Assembly (NCBI GenBank): GCA_900543715.1
Contig: UQSX01000006.1
Coordinates: 1-64,000 of the forward strand
DNA from: an uncultured Blautia sp.
GTDB lineage: Bacteria > Bacillota > Clostridia > Lachnospirales > Lachnospiraceae
Length of the DNA stretch: 64,000 bases
Direction: 5' to 3'
The notes beneath the pieces are model-generated. The model made no database searches, was not told the DNA's origin, and was given only the letters and a program-made list of their open reading frames with translations. Numbering within the stretch: position 1 is the stretch's first letter; each line of letters opens with the position of its first letter. The position numbers were made by a program, and so were the translations under genes. Shown here in pieces: positions 30,963 to 40,841 of this stretch.

Positions 30963-31637
30963 ATGGAAATTTTGAAGACAGTAGGCCTGAAAAAATATTA
31001 TGGAAAAGATGCCAGTCTGGTGAAGGCTCTGGACGGCGTGGATATGTCTGTGGGGGAAGGGGAGTTTGTAGCTGTGGCAGGAACCAGCGGCTCAGGAAAA
31101 TCTACCCTTCTTCACATGCTGGGAGGCCTGGATTACCCTACGCAGGGAAAGGTTTTTGTGAGAGGAAAGGATATTTTCGGCCTAAATGAGACAAAGCTGA
31201 CGATTTTTCGGAGAAGGAATATAGGCTTCGTTTTTCAGAATTACAACCTGGTTCCCATATTGAATGTCTACGAAAATATTGTGCTTCCCATTGAACTGGA
31301 TGGGGAAGAACCGGACAAAAAATATGTGGAGGAAATCATAGAAACTCTGGGGATCAAAGACAAGATTTACAACCTTCCCAACCAGCTTTCCGGAGGACAG
31401 CAGCAGCGGGTGGCTATTGCCAGAGCTCTGGCCTCAAAGCCTGCCATCCTTTTAGCAGATGAGCCTACCGGGAACCTGGATTCCAAGACTTCTCAGGAGG
31501 TATTGGGACTGCTGAAACTGACTAACTCCCGGTTTTCTCAGACGATTGTGATGATCACCCATTCTGAGGAACTGGCTCAGCTCTGTGACCGGATCATCCG
31601 GATCGAAGACGGCAGGATTGTAGGGAACAGGGGGTGA
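30963..31637 (+). CDS. BceA/MacB-type ABC transporter ATPase
   Basis: The 224-residue ATPase shows Walker [11 protein letters not shown]-loop [11 protein letters not shown], signature [15 protein letters not shown], Walker [16 protein letters not shown] and H-loop ITHSEEL, the exact pattern of the LolD/MacB/BceA group that partners FtsX-like permeases. ATG 30963 has GAGGTG upstream; an in-frame ATG at 30918 lies before the ribosome site. It is followed after four bases by the permease gene. Such pairs usually confer resistance to cell-wall-active peptides and work with a two-component system, which is present downstream. Confidence 0.94.
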   Translation: MEILKTVGLKKYYGKDASLVKALDGVDMSVGEGEFVAVAGTSGSGKSTLLHMLGGLDYPTQGKVFVRGKDIFGLNETKLTIFRRRNIGFVFQNYNLVPILNVYENIVLPIELDGEEPDKKYVEEIIETLGIKDKIYNLPNQLSGGQQQRVAIARALASKPAILLADEPTGNLDSKTSQEVLGLLKLTNSRFSQTIVMITHSEELAQLCDRIIRIEDGRIVGNRG

Positions 31638-31641
31638 GGAG

Positions 31642-34293
31642 ATGCGTAATAATAACCGAAAAGTCATCGGAAAGCTTTCCTCCAGAAACATGAAAAAGAA
31701 CCGGATGCGGAACCTTTTTGCCATAGGCGCTATCTGCCTGACCAGTCTTTTATTCACTGCGGTATTTTCCATGGGAATCGGGATGGGGCAGGCATTCCAG
31801 GAACAGACTATGATGGAAGTGGGAGGAAAATTTCACGCCGGATTAAAGAATGTTACCAGGGAACAATATGAAAAGATCACAGATAATCCTCTGGTAAAAT
31901 CTTCCTCCTATAACATCTATGTGGGAATTGCAGAAAATGTAAAACAGCGCCAGGCAGAAATCCGGGTAGCAAGCGGAATAGAAGAGCTGGACCAGAGTTT
32001 TTCCAGACTGAAGGAGGGAAGGCTTCCCAGGGAGAAAGGAGAGCTGGCAGCAGATACCCTTACTCTGGAAGCTCTGGGAATACCGGCGGAAATAGGAGAG
32101 AAAGTTCCCCTGGAATTTAAGTTTATGGGAGAAAAAATAGAGCAGGAATTCACCCTCTGCGGCTGGTACCAGGGGAACGAGATCAGCCATGCCAGTGAGC
32201 TTTATGTGTCCCAGGCTTATTTTGAAGAGCTGAGCAGGGGTTATACAGAACAGGACTTTGTGGAGCATTACAGAGAAACAGGAGAGATATGCGGCCTCAC
32301 TGCCGGCAATATTTTTTTTGCTGATGCCAGGAATATAGAGGAAAATGTGCAGAAAATCATCCAGGATGCCGGCTATGTGCCGGAAGGACAGGCTGAAGAA
32401 GGAACAGACCCTGATAAAGTAATCAGCTATGGGGTAAACTGGGCGTATCTTACCTCCCGGACAGAAAACCTGGATATGGGGACTGTGGTCCTTTTAGCCG
32501 GGGCTTTTCTGGTGATTTTGGTTACCGGATACCTGATCATCTATAATATTTTCCAGCTTTCCATTCTAAAGGAAATCCGTTTTTATGGACTTCTGAAAAC
32601 GGTGGGGACTACCAAAAGGCAGCTGAAAAAACTGGTCTACCGCCAGGTGTGGAAACTTTCGGCAGTGGGAATTCCTTTAGGGCTGTTCCTGGGGTTCTTT
32701 GCAGGCCAGATGCTGATTCCCCTTCTTACCAGTCTTTCGGGATATGAAGGCCCTGCCGGGATTTATTTCAGTCCCTGGATTTTTGTCTTCGGCGCTCTGT
32801 TTTCCCTGGCAACGGTGTTTATCAGCTGCAGGAAACCGGCAAAGATTGCAGGAAAGGTTTCTCCGGTAGAGGCTCTCCGCTATACAGATGGAACAGTGAA
32901 ACGGCGGAGAAAAAAGAAAGGCTTGAAGGGCGGGAGAATATCCAGGATGGCTCTGGCAAATCTGGGGAGGAATAAAAAGAAAACGGCCATTGTGGTATTG
33001 TCAGTATCGTTGAGTATTATTCTTCTGGAAATCGTTATGACTGCAGTAGGAAGCTTCCGTATGGACCAGTATCTGGAGACCAGGCTTACCGGAGACTATA
33101 TGGTGGGAAGTGTAGATTTTACCAGGTCTTCTCCAATGAATATGGACTATACCATAGATGAAAACTACCTTGCCGGAGCGGACAGCCAGACAGGAATTTT
33201 AGAAAGCGGAGAGCTGTGGGGAGACCGGGGGATGAAACATACCCTTACCGAGACTGGACGGCAAAGGTATGAGGCTCTTTATCAGACTGGGAAGATGAAT
33301 ACAGAATACGAGGATACAAAAGAGCAGGCTCTGGAGGCTATTGCCGGTAAGGGACAGATCGATGAGGAAAGATATGCCTACTCAGATTCCCTTCTGCCAA
33401 AGATGAAAGCAGTGGAAGGAACCATAGATCTGGAAAAATTTGCCACAGGAGATTATGTACTGGTACAGAAGTTTGACCGGTACAGCAGTGAGAATGACAG
33501 CATTTATAAACCAGGAGACAGGCTCACTCTTTCCTATACTACAGAAGAATCAGAAGAAGTTTTCGAATACAATGAGAATGGGGAAGTTGTGAACTGGCAT
33601 TATACCAATACGGAAGAGAAAGAATATGAAGTCATGGCAGTTATTGAACCGCTGCCTGCAAGCATGAATATGCATGCTTTTTCTCTTAATTCTCTGACTG
33701 TAGTGGTTCCTCTGGAGGATATGAAAAAATCTCCCAATGCCATTATGTTTGCGAAAACCTATACAGTGGATGAGAAAGACCAGCCGGCTTTTGAAAGTTA
33801 TCTGGAAAACTATACAGAGCAGGTAAATACTTCTATGGGCTATCTTTCAAAGACCAGTCTGGAGGAAGACTTTTCTGGCATGGTAAATTCCATGGCCACA
33901 GTAGGATATGCCCTGTGTGCGGTGATCGGAATCATCGGAATCCTGAATTATGCCAATTCTATGCTTACGGGGATTATCTCCCGAAAACAGGAGCTGGCTA
34001 CTATGCAGAGCATCGGCATGACGAAAGGACAGATCAAGAAAATGCTCCTCTGGGAAAGCGGGTATTATATCCTGATCTCCGGAGTGATCAGTGTGGCTTT
34101 TGGAAGCCTGGGGGCCTATTATCTGGTAAGTGCATTGAACGATGTGATCATGTGTTTCCAGTATCGGTACACGGCTCTTCCCTTTGTCCTTATGATCCCT
34201 CTGTGTATGATCTTAGGACTGGGAATTTCTCTGGCAGCCTATTGGCAGACCCAGAAAAAGAGTGTGGTGGAACGGCTCAGGGAAAGTGAATAG
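31642..34293 (+). CDS. FtsX-like ABC permease (BceB/YtrF-like, large outer domains)
   Basis: An 883-residue permease. After a basic N-terminus (RNNNRKVIGKLSSRNMKKNR) and a first span (about 26-50), there is an outer domain of about 220 residues, then a block of three spans (about 275-400) with the FtsX signature region (EIRFYGLLKTVGTTKRQLKK). The second half repeats this: a span at about 450, an outer domain, and three terminal spans (ISRKQELATMQSIGMTKGQI). Two large outer domains distinguish it from classic BceB, which has one, and place it nearer the MacB/YknZ-duplicated class. It probably removes or detaches an envelope-active compound. A terminator follows directly. Confidence 0.88.
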   Translation: MRNNNRKVIGKLSSRNMKKNRMRNLFAIGAICLTSLLFTAVFSMGIGMGQAFQEQTMMEVGGKFHAGLKNVTREQYEKITDNPLVKSSSYNIYVGIAENVKQRQAEIRVASGIEELDQSFSRLKEGRLPREKGELAADTLTLEALGIPAEIGEKVPLEFKFMGEKIEQEFTLCGWYQGNEISHASELYVSQAYFEELSRGYTEQDFVEHYRETGEICGLTAGNIFFADARNIEENVQKIIQDAGYVPEGQAEEGTDPDKVISYGVNWAYLTSRTENLDMGTVVLLAGAFLVILVTGYLIIYNIFQLSILKEIRFYGLLKTVGTTKRQLKKLVYRQVWKLSAVGIPLGLFLGFFAGQMLIPLLTSLSGYEGPAGIYFSPWIFVFGALFSLATVFISCRKPAKIAGKVSPVEALRYTDGTVKRRRKKKGLKGGRISRMALANLGRNKKKTAIVVLSVSLSIILLEIVMTAVGSFRMDQYLETRLTGDYMVGSVDFTRSSPMNMDYTIDENYLAGADSQTGILESGELWGDRGMKHTLTETGRQRYEALYQTGKMNTEYEDTKEQALEAIAGKGQIDEERYAYSDSLLPKMKAVEGTIDLEKFATGDYVLVQKFDRYSSENDSIYKPGDRLTLSYTTEESEEVFEYNENGEVVNWHYTNTEEKEYEVMAVIEPLPASMNMHAFSLNSLTVVVPLEDMKKSPNAIMFAKTYTVDEKDQPAFESYLENYTEQVNTSMGYLSKTSLEEDFSGMVNSMATVGYALCAVIGIIGILNYANSMLTGIISRKQELATMQSIGMTKGQIKKMLLWESGYYILISGVISVAFGSLGAYYLVSALNDVIMCFQYRYTALPFVLMIPLCMILGLGISLAAYWQTQKKSVVERLRESE

Positions 34294-34299
34294 AGAAAG

Positions 34300-34347
34300 A
34301 AAATCGCTGCACGACAGCCTTTGCAGGCCAATGTGCGGCGATTTTTC
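34300..34347 (+). terminator. Terminator after the ABC permease gene
   Basis: AAAATCGC(TGCAC) pairs with (GTGCG)GCGATTTT and is followed by TCTGTTTTT. It separates the transporter operon from the two-component/glycosylation operon. Confidence 0.8.
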
Positions 34348-34411
34348 TGTTTTTGGCTTCCTGCTAAAAAAATGGACATACCTGACAGGAAAGGTTATAG
34401 TATTTCAGAAA

Positions 34412-34467
34412 TGTTAAGAAAAATGTAAGAATACCTTTAATAAATTCTTAGTTTCTTTTGCTACAAT
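34412..34467 (+). promoter_or_regulatory. Promoter of the two-component/glycosylation operon
   Basis: TGCTACAAT at 34459-34467 is an extended -10 (TGn TACAAT) without a good -35. Two direct repeats of the type ATGTTAAGAAA / AATGTAAGAAT lie upstream with 11-bp spacing, the arrangement favoured by OmpR-type regulators. Autoregulation by the regulator encoded next is plausible. Confidence 0.45.
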
Positions 34468-34499
34468 GTGCCTGTAAAAACAAAGGGAGGACCGGAAAA

Positions 34500-35204
34500 A
34501 TGGATAACTACCATATATTGCTTGTAGATGATGACCGGGAGATCGTAAAGTCCCTTGGAAAACTGCTGGAACTGGAAGGGTATAAGGTATACAAAGCTTA
34601 CGACGGTATGGAGGCTTTGGACCGTCTGATGACAGAAGAGATCCACCTTATCCTGCTGGACGTGATGATGCCGAAACTCAACGGCCTTTCAGCTCTGATG
34701 AAGATCCGGGAGAAAAACAATATACCGATTATCATATTATCAGCTAAAACAGAGGAAAGCGATAAGGTTTTGGGACTGTCTATGGGAGCCGATGATTATG
34801 TGACCAAGCCCTATAATACCCAGGAACTGATGGCCAGGGTGAAATCCCAGTTGAGGCGATATTTTGCACTGGGAGCAGCCAGGGTACAGGAGGACGGAAA
34901 CCAGCTTAGAAACGGCGGTCTGATACTGGACAGAAATACCAAAGAGCTTACTGTAGATGGACAGCCCGTGCGCCTGACGGCAACAGAATATAAAATCCTG
35001 GAACTTCTCATGAGCCATCCCGGCTATGTTTTTTCGGCAGAGGAGATTTATACTCAGGTCTGGCAGGAGCAGGCCTATGGTGTGGAGAACACGGTAATGG
35101 TCCATATCCGGCGGATCCGGGAAAAAATTGAGATCACGCCGAAGGATCCAAAATATTTAAAGGTGGTGTGGGGAATTGGGTACAAAATTGAAAAAGTTAA
35201 GTAA
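34500..35204 (+). CDS. OmpR-family response regulator
   Basis: The 234-residue protein has a receiver (YHILLVDDDREIVKSLGKLL, phosphoacceptor Asp54 in LILLDVMMPKLNG, KPY switch) and a winged-helix domain (LTATEYKILELLMSHPGYVF, ENTVMVHIRRIREKIEITP, VVWGIGYKIEK). ATG 34500 has AAAGGGAGG upstream; the in-frame start at 34458 lies inside the promoter. It is closest to the VanR/YycF-like size class. The kinase gene overlaps its 3' end, and three glycosylation genes follow without a terminator, so these are probable targets or co-regulated genes. Confidence 0.93.
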   Translation: MDNYHILLVDDDREIVKSLGKLLELEGYKVYKAYDGMEALDRLMTEEIHLILLDVMMPKLNGLSALMKIREKNNIPIIILSAKTEESDKVLGLSMGADDYVTKPYNTQELMARVKSQLRRYFALGAARVQEDGNQLRNGGLILDRNTKELTVDGQPVRLTATEYKILELLMSHPGYVFSAEEIYTQVWQEQAYGVENTVMVHIRRIREKIEITPKDPKYLKVVWGIGYKIEKVK

Positions 35205-36825
35205 GAGACAGATAGAAATCCTATTAGGCACAGGAATATTTCTGGAATTGATTTTTATAAATCTTACATATATGTATGGAAGCTATAGGAGTATGGGGGC
35301 GGAAGAAAATATCAACTACTATTATTGGACGCTGGAAGAAGTGTATGCTTTCTTTCGGGCCACGGTAGGATTCGGGACCATGACGGTAGTTTTCGGCATC
35401 GGAATCGGAGTGCTCCTTCATGAATACCTGAAAAAATGGCCTTTGAAATCCAGTCTCAGATTTTCAAAAGTGGACAGGATCTGGACAGAGGCCGTGATTT
35501 TGCTGCTGCTGTTAAGCGGAATTGTGTATCTTCAGGCATTCCCCGCCTTTGGCAGAAATATCTATGTATGGTGGGGCTATATTTTGGACAATCTTTATGA
35601 CATTTCCCACTATCTTCTGCGGCTGGCCCTGTGTCTGGGCATCCTGCTTTTTTCCCTTTGTATGACTGTGAGAAAGGCGATTCTTGGAAAGGTGCAGGAG
35701 ACATCATTTATCTGTCAGATGATAAAACAGTATAAGAAGAGTACTTCTCTGGAGAAGCGGCTCCAGAATAAGCTTCGGATGATCCTGGCAGCAGGAGGGA
35801 TCGCTACGGCAGGGATCCTGCTGTTGATCTTTGGCCCCTGGAGCTTTTATGTGGACCAGTGGATCATACTGTCAGCAGTTCTCAGCATCCTGGTTTTCCT
35901 TTTACTTTTAAAAGCCTGTCTTCAAAATCCTCTGGCAAGAGATGCCGGGTATCTGGACTATCAGATTTATCAGATATCCCAAGGAGAAAAACTGAAGGAA
36001 GCCTATCGTCTTCCGGAAAATTCTCTTCTGAAAGAGGCAGAAAACAGGCTGGAAAATATTGAAGCTGCTATGGCAAAAAGTGTGGAAAAACAGGTGCAGG
36101 CAGAGCGGCTGAAGGCAGAGCTCCTTACCAATATGTCCCACGATCTGAAGACGCCTCTTACTTCCATGGTAGGATATACAGACCTTTTGAAACAGGAAGA
36201 ACTTTCTGACCAGGCCAGGGATTATGTGGAGGCCATTGCTCTGAAACAGGAGCAGTTAAAAGATATGATCCAGGATCTCTTTGACCTTTCCAAGGCTGCC
36301 AGCGGCTCAGAACAGTTAAACCTGGAAGTGCTGGATATGAACAGGCTTTTGGAGCAGACGCTGGGAGATATGGAAGACGCCATAGCAAACAGCGGAAGGG
36401 ATATCCGCAGCAGATTTTCCCAGGAGCCTCTGCATTTTATGGGAGATAATCTGAAAATGTACCGGGTGGTGCAGAACCTGCTGGAAAATGCCCTGAAATA
36501 TTCCATGGAAAATACCAGGATCTATATTGAAACAAAAAGACAGGGAGACAGGATACGGACAGAGATGAAGAATATCGCTTCCTATGAGATGGATTTTGCG
36601 CCGGAAGAGATCATGGAACGGTTTGTCCGGGGAGATAAGGCCAGGACTACCCAGGGACATGGTCTGGGGCTTGCCATAGCTTCTGCCTATGCGGCGAATA
36701 TGGGGGGGAAGCTGGAAATAGAGATTGACGGGGACTTGTTTAAGGTGATCATGGAGTTCCCGGTGACGGAAGAGAAAGGCGGTAATATGCATGGACAAGA
36801 TTTCAATAGTGGTTCCTTGTTATAA
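35176..36825 (+). CDS. Multi-span sensor histidine kinase
   Basis: A 549-residue kinase with six or so N-terminal spans (about 13-33, 58-76, 95-113, 130-155, 208-230 and 238-255) and no sizeable outer domain except a short loop after the first span. HisKA follows (LTNMSHDLKTPLTSMVGYTD, His322), then N box NLLENALKYS, G-region FAPEEIMERFVRGDKA and GHGLGLAIASAYAANM. The start is TTG 35176 with AAAGGTGG nine bases upstream, overlapping the regulator gene by 29 bases; TTG 35188 is an alternative. Its 3' end overlaps the glycosyltransferase gene by 35 bases, so translation of the operon is tightly coupled. Confidence 0.88.
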   Translation: MGTKLKKLSKRQIEILLGTGIFLELIFINLTYMYGSYRSMGAEENINYYYWTLEEVYAFFRATVGFGTMTVVFGIGIGVLLHEYLKKWPLKSSLRFSKVDRIWTEAVILLLLLSGIVYLQAFPAFGRNIYVWWGYILDNLYDISHYLLRLALCLGILLFSLCMTVRKAILGKVQETSFICQMIKQYKKSTSLEKRLQNKLRMILAAGGIATAGILLLIFGPWSFYVDQWIILSAVLSILVFLLLLKACLQNPLARDAGYLDYQIYQISQGEKLKEAYRLPENSLLKEAENRLENIEAAMAKSVEKQVQAERLKAELLTNMSHDLKTPLTSMVGYTDLLKQEELSDQARDYVEAIALKQEQLKDMIQDLFDLSKAASGSEQLNLEVLDMNRLLEQTLGDMEDAIANSGRDIRSRFSQEPLHFMGDNLKMYRVVQNLLENALKYSMENTRIYIETKRQGDRIRTEMKNIASYEMDFAPEEIMERFVRGDKARTTQGHGLGLAIASAYAANMGGKLEIEIDGDLFKVIMEFPVTEEKGGNMHGQDFNSGSLL

Positions 36826-37771
36826 TGAAGAAGAAGCATTGGAATATTTTTACACAGAAATGAAAAAGGTCATGAAAAAGATGAAAGAGGTTGCCTTTGA
36901 GCTTCTCTTTGTAGACGACGGATCGGAAGATCAGACATTGGCAATGCTGCGGAAAATGGCTGAGCTGGATCCCAGATGCCGATACTTGTCTTTTTCCAGA
37001 AACTTTGGGAAGGAAGCAGCTATTTATGCCGGCCTTTCCCATGCATCCGGAAATTATGTGGCGATTATGGATGCAGACCTTCAGGATCCTCCCGAACTCC
37101 TTCCGGAAATGTATCAGATGCTTTACTGGGAGAACTGGGACTGTGTAGCTGCCCGAAGAAAAAACAGGGAAGGAGAGCCAAGGCTGAAATCTTTTCTGTC
37201 TGACTGTTTCTATAAAGTGATCAATAAGCTTTCAAAGATCCAGCTGGTCAGCGGGGCCAGGGATTTCCGTATGATGACCAGGAGGATGGTCAACGGAGTT
37301 TTGCAGATGAGTGAGTACAACAGGTTTTCAAAAGGACTTTTCCAGTGGGTGGGCTTCCGCACTGCCTGGATAGAGTTTCCAAACCAGGAACGGTGTGCGG
37401 GAAAAAGCAAATGGCCTTTAAGGAAGCTGATTTCCTATTCTCTGGAAGGAATCACCGGTTTTTCCGTGGCTCCTCTTTCGCTGGCTGCAGTTATGGGGCT
37501 GCTTTTCTGCGTGATTTCCTTTTTCATGATCGGATTTATTGCATTTCGCACCTTGTTTTTTGGAGATCCGGTAAAAGGCTGGCCTTCTATGTCCTGTATT
37601 ATTTTTCTGGTAGGAGGGATACAGCTTTTCTGCATAGGAATTTTAGGAGAATATCTGGCTAAGACTTATTTAGAGACAAAGCGGCGGCCTATTTATATAT
37701 TGAGAGAGACCAGTGAGGATAACTGTAAAGAGATAAGCAGAGGGCCTGGATATGAAAGAACTGCGGACTGA
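36791..37771 (+). CDS. GT2 family polyprenyl-phosphate glycosyltransferase (CsbB/GtrB-like)
   Basis: The 326-residue enzyme opens ISIVVPCYNEEEALEYFYTE and has the DxD-type site IMDADLQDPPELL, typical of dolichol/undecaprenyl-phosphate sugar synthases (GtrB, CsbB, ArnC). The catalytic region ends near residue 230; two C-terminal spans follow (VAPLSLAAVMGLLFCVISFF and CIIFLVGGIQLFCIGILGEY). It should load a sugar on undecaprenyl phosphate at the inner face. AAAGGCGG precedes ATG 36791. The next gene (YfhO-like) overlaps it by 20 bases and a GtrA-like gene follows: together a three-component outer-surface glycosylation set. Confidence 0.92.
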   Translation: MDKISIVVPCYNEEEALEYFYTEMKKVMKKMKEVAFELLFVDDGSEDQTLAMLRKMAELDPRCRYLSFSRNFGKEAAIYAGLSHASGNYVAIMDADLQDPPELLPEMYQMLYWENWDCVAARRKNREGEPRLKSFLSDCFYKVINKLSKIQLVSGARDFRMMTRRMVNGVLQMSEYNRFSKGLFQWVGFRTAWIEFPNQERCAGKSKWPLRKLISYSLEGITGFSVAPLSLAAVMGLLFCVISFFMIGFIAFRTLFFGDPVKGWPSMSCIIFLVGGIQLFCIGILGEYLAKTYLETKRRPIYILRETSEDNCKEISRGPGYERTAD

Positions 37772-40340
37772 TAAAAGGGTCTGGATCCTGCTGGGAGGAG
37801 CTCTGGTTTTATGCTGGCTGTTTGTCCTTCAATATGGGATTTTCGGATCCAGAGTGGACTGGATCAGCCAGCACAGTGTGCTTCCGGATTACTTTCGCCG
37901 GAGATTTTATGCCACAGGAAATCTTTTTCCGGATATTGCATGGAATCTGGGCGGGGGACAGAATATCTACAATTTTTCATATTATGGACTTTACAGCCCT
38001 ATAATCCTGTTTTCTTATTTCCTGCCTTTTGTACCAATGGACCTTTACATAATGGGCAGCAGTATACTTTCTTACGGAGTCTCAGCAGTATTCTTTTACC
38101 AGTGGGCAAAGAAGCATCTGGAGGAACATACAGCCTTTTGGACTGCCTGTATGTTTGCCCTGGCAGGTCCTATGATCTTCCATTCTTATAATCAGATCAT
38201 GTTTGTGAATTATATGCCCTTTTTGTGCCTGGCCCTTATGGGGACAGAGCAGTTTCTGAAAGAGAAAAAGAAAGGCCTGCTTATCCTGGGGACTGTGGGG
38301 ATGATACTGACCAGCTTTTATTTCAGCATAGGAGGGATTCTGGCTCTGAGCTTATACGGGGCAGGGACTTATATAGAGCAGACGGGAAAACTTACATGGA
38401 AAGGGTTCTGGAAAAAGGCAGGAGGGTTTATAGGCCTGATCCTTCTTTGTATCTGTCTGTGCGGAATACTGCTGGTACCTACGGCTCTGGTGCTGATGTC
38501 CAGGGAAAGCGGGGGGAACACAGCAGAAGGAATGGGATTTTTTTCTGTATCCCTCCTCCGATTTTTTTACAGTCCCTATGGTTTGGGACTGACTGCCCTG
38601 AGCCTGTGCAGCCTGATCGGAAATACTGCCGAAAAGGGGACATGGAAGAAAAAGATCATTCCGGCAGGACTTCTGGTGATCTTATGTGTTCCTGTATTCG
38701 GCTATCTTTTAAATGGAGGGCTTTATACAAAAGATAAGGTGTTTATCCCTTTCCTTCCGCTGGTGTGTATGGAGACCGGAAAATATGTGGATAAGCTGAA
38801 AGCCATTAACAGGGAAAAGGGGAAAAAGCGTTTTTGGCTGGAAATCATGCCGGGAATCCTTCTGATCGGCTGCAGCCTGATCCAGGACAGAATACAGGGC
38901 ATTGACCAGAAATGGATCATCGGAGCTCTGGGGCTGGTGACAGTGGGAGATACGCTTCTGGTTTTCCTGACGCAGAATCTCTGGAAGAAGTATCCAAAGA
39001 TTCCCTGGCCCCTGGCAGCTTCCTGCGGAATCCTTTTCTTTTCCGGCTGGGCGATGAATTTCCAGTGGCAGAAAATGCTGTCTGTCCAGGAATACACAGA
39101 GATTACCAGCAAAGGCATAAGTCAGATGATAGAAGAGACGGTGGAGACAGATAAGGAATGGTACAGACTGGAAGAGCAGGAAGGCGGTACCCAGGAATTT
39201 GCAGACATGAACCGGATCCGCCACATCCGCCAGAATATTTCCAGCATCTATTCCTCCGCCTATAATCAGGAGTACGCCCGATTCAGAAACGATACTTTTC
39301 AGGTGAACCGCCATTTTCGCAACCGGCTTATGGAAAGCGTAACGGATAATCCTGTTTTTCTGAGATTTATGGGAGTGAGATATATTATTGGAAAAACGCC
39401 GCCTGCGGGGTACCGCCTTCTGAAGGAAAAGGGAGACATAAGTCTTTACCAAAATTTCCAGGCTGCACCTATGGCTTTTGTTACTAATAGGACGATCAGC
39501 CGGGAAGAATATGATAACCTGTCTTTTCCAGATAGGCAGACAGCTCTTCTGCAGTACGCAGTGACAGAGGAAACCTCCGATGGTAGCCAGGTGACAGAAG
39601 ACGCCATTATATCTATGGAGAAATGCAGTCTACGGCTTCCGGAATCTGAAGACAAAGATTTTTACATCAGAAAAACAGATAAGGGATATGAGATCTATGG
39701 GACCAAGGAAAGGAAAATAAAGGCAGAGATTTCCGGAAGAGCAGAAACCGATGATCTGCTGGCAGTGAGGTTTCAGGTAAAAAATCAGAATCCGGGGAAA
39801 GATATGTATATTCGTTTAAACGGACAGACGAACCGCCTTTCTGCCCAGAAAGGGTATGAATATGCCAATGAAAATTATGGGTTTTCCTACACAGTAACTT
39901 TAAAGGGCGGAAAAAAAGAAGTGACTTTTACCCTGGGAGAAGGCAGATACATTCTTGAGGACATCCAGGTATTTACCGGAAACCTGGAAGAACTGGGAAA
40001 TGAAGAACTTTATGAAAGCCCTCTGGAAAATATCTGTTTTTCCAGAGATGGAGACAGCCTTGCCGGAACTGTGGGGTCAGAGAACACAGGGTATCTGATT
40101 ACCAGCATTCCCTATGATAAAAATTTCAGGATTACTATAGATGGAGAAGAAGTGGAGACAGAAAAGGTAAACACGGCATTTTTGGGCGGAAAAGTTCCGA
40201 AAGGAGCACACAGGATCCAGATTTACTACCAGGCACCGGGAAAAGGCACAGGCTTTTTCCTGACAGGATTGGGAATGGTATTTCTGGTGAGTCTGGAATT
40301 AAAAAGCAAAAGGAGAAAGAAAAGTGAGCGGGCAGTATAA
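37752..40340 (+). CDS. YfhO-family membrane glycosyltransferase
   Basis: An 862-residue GT-C-like membrane protein. It has about twelve spans in the first 450 residues, beginning at WILLGGALVLCWLFVLQYGI. The first outer loop has the family-typical stretch SRVDWISQHSVLPDYFRRRF and DIAWNLGGGQNIYNFSYYGL. A beta-rich extracytoplasmic domain (about 450-830) precedes a last span and a basic tail. In Bacillus subtilis, YfhO works with the GT2 enzyme CsbB to decorate lipoteichoic acid with GlcNAc; the acceptor here is inferred. ATG 37752 lies within the end of the GT2 gene, and the stop overlaps the GTG of the GtrA-like gene. Confidence 0.88.
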   Translation: MKELRTDKRVWILLGGALVLCWLFVLQYGIFGSRVDWISQHSVLPDYFRRRFYATGNLFPDIAWNLGGGQNIYNFSYYGLYSPIILFSYFLPFVPMDLYIMGSSILSYGVSAVFFYQWAKKHLEEHTAFWTACMFALAGPMIFHSYNQIMFVNYMPFLCLALMGTEQFLKEKKKGLLILGTVGMILTSFYFSIGGILALSLYGAGTYIEQTGKLTWKGFWKKAGGFIGLILLCICLCGILLVPTALVLMSRESGGNTAEGMGFFSVSLLRFFYSPYGLGLTALSLCSLIGNTAEKGTWKKKIIPAGLLVILCVPVFGYLLNGGLYTKDKVFIPFLPLVCMETGKYVDKLKAINREKGKKRFWLEIMPGILLIGCSLIQDRIQGIDQKWIIGALGLVTVGDTLLVFLTQNLWKKYPKIPWPLAASCGILFFSGWAMNFQWQKMLSVQEYTEITSKGISQMIEETVETDKEWYRLEEQEGGTQEFADMNRIRHIRQNISSIYSSAYNQEYARFRNDTFQVNRHFRNRLMESVTDNPVFLRFMGVRYIIGKTPPAGYRLLKEKGDISLYQNFQAAPMAFVTNRTISREEYDNLSFPDRQTALLQYAVTEETSDGSQVTEDAIISMEKCSLRLPESEDKDFYIRKTDKGYEIYGTKERKIKAEISGRAETDDLLAVRFQVKNQNPGKDMYIRLNGQTNRLSAQKGYEYANENYGFSYTVTLKGGKKEVTFTLGEGRYILEDIQVFTGNLEELGNEELYESPLENICFSRDGDSLAGTVGSENTGYLITSIPYDKNFRITIDGEEVETEKVNTAFLGGKVPKGAHRIQIYYQAPGKGTGFFLTGLGMVFLVSLELKSKRRKKSERAV

Positions 40341-40728
40341 AGAGATGATACGATATCTGATCACAGGAGCCGGGACTACCGGAGTCAGCCTTGCTTTATA
40401 TTTCGGACTGGTTTCCACTGTCCTGGATGCGGAAAGACCTCTGGAGATGCAGGCTGCAAATGTGATCTCCTGGACAGGGGCAGTTGCCTTTTCCTATATT
40501 GTCAGCCGGAAATTTGTGTTTGCAAGTAAGAATGAACACATCCTGAGAGAAGCCGGCGCTTTTTTCCTGGCAAGAGCAGGTACCCTGCTTCTGGACATGA
40601 TCGGTATGTTTATTCTGACCAGTCTTTTGAATGTAAACGGTAAAATATCGAAACTGTTTATTCAGACCGGAATCATAATTTTTAATTATATACTGAATAA
40701 ATTTTTTGTTTTTGCCCATAGGGAATAG
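40324..40728 (+). CDS. GtrA-like membrane protein (lipid-linked sugar flippase)
   Basis: A 134-residue protein with four spans: IRYLITGAGTTGVSLALYFG opens the domain, VISWTGAVAFSYIVSRKFVF gives the conserved R-K-F-V-F, and the final NYILNKFFVFAHRE repeats that pattern. This is the GtrA/PF04138 fold, thought to flip undecaprenyl-linked sugars made by the partner GT2. The GTG start at 40324 overlaps the YfhO gene by 17 bases, with AGGAGAAAG upstream. It ends the glycosylation operon. Confidence 0.92.
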   Translation: MSGQYKEMIRYLITGAGTTGVSLALYFGLVSTVLDAERPLEMQAANVISWTGAVAFSYIVSRKFVFASKNEHILREAGAFFLARAGTLLLDMIGMFILTSLLNVNGKISKLFIQTGIIIFNYILNKFFVFAHRE

Positions 40729-40734
40729 GTCGGC

Positions 40735-40808
40735 TTGTCAAGTAAGGGCGGCTGTGATAATATGGAAAAATGTCCGGATTTAAGAAGCAGAAGAGGGATC
40801 CGGACATG
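40735..40808 (+). promoter_or_regulatory. Promoter and leader hairpin upstream of dus
   Basis: TTGTCA (40735-40740), an 18-base spacer and TAATAT (40759-40764) form a fair promoter. A perfect 10-bp inverted repeat, ATGTCCGGAT/ATCCGGACAT (40771-40808), follows in the leader. There is no T-run, so it is not an obvious terminator. Confidence 0.45.
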
Positions 40809-40841
40809 AACAGAAAAACAGAGTAAAAGGAATTGCTGTCA

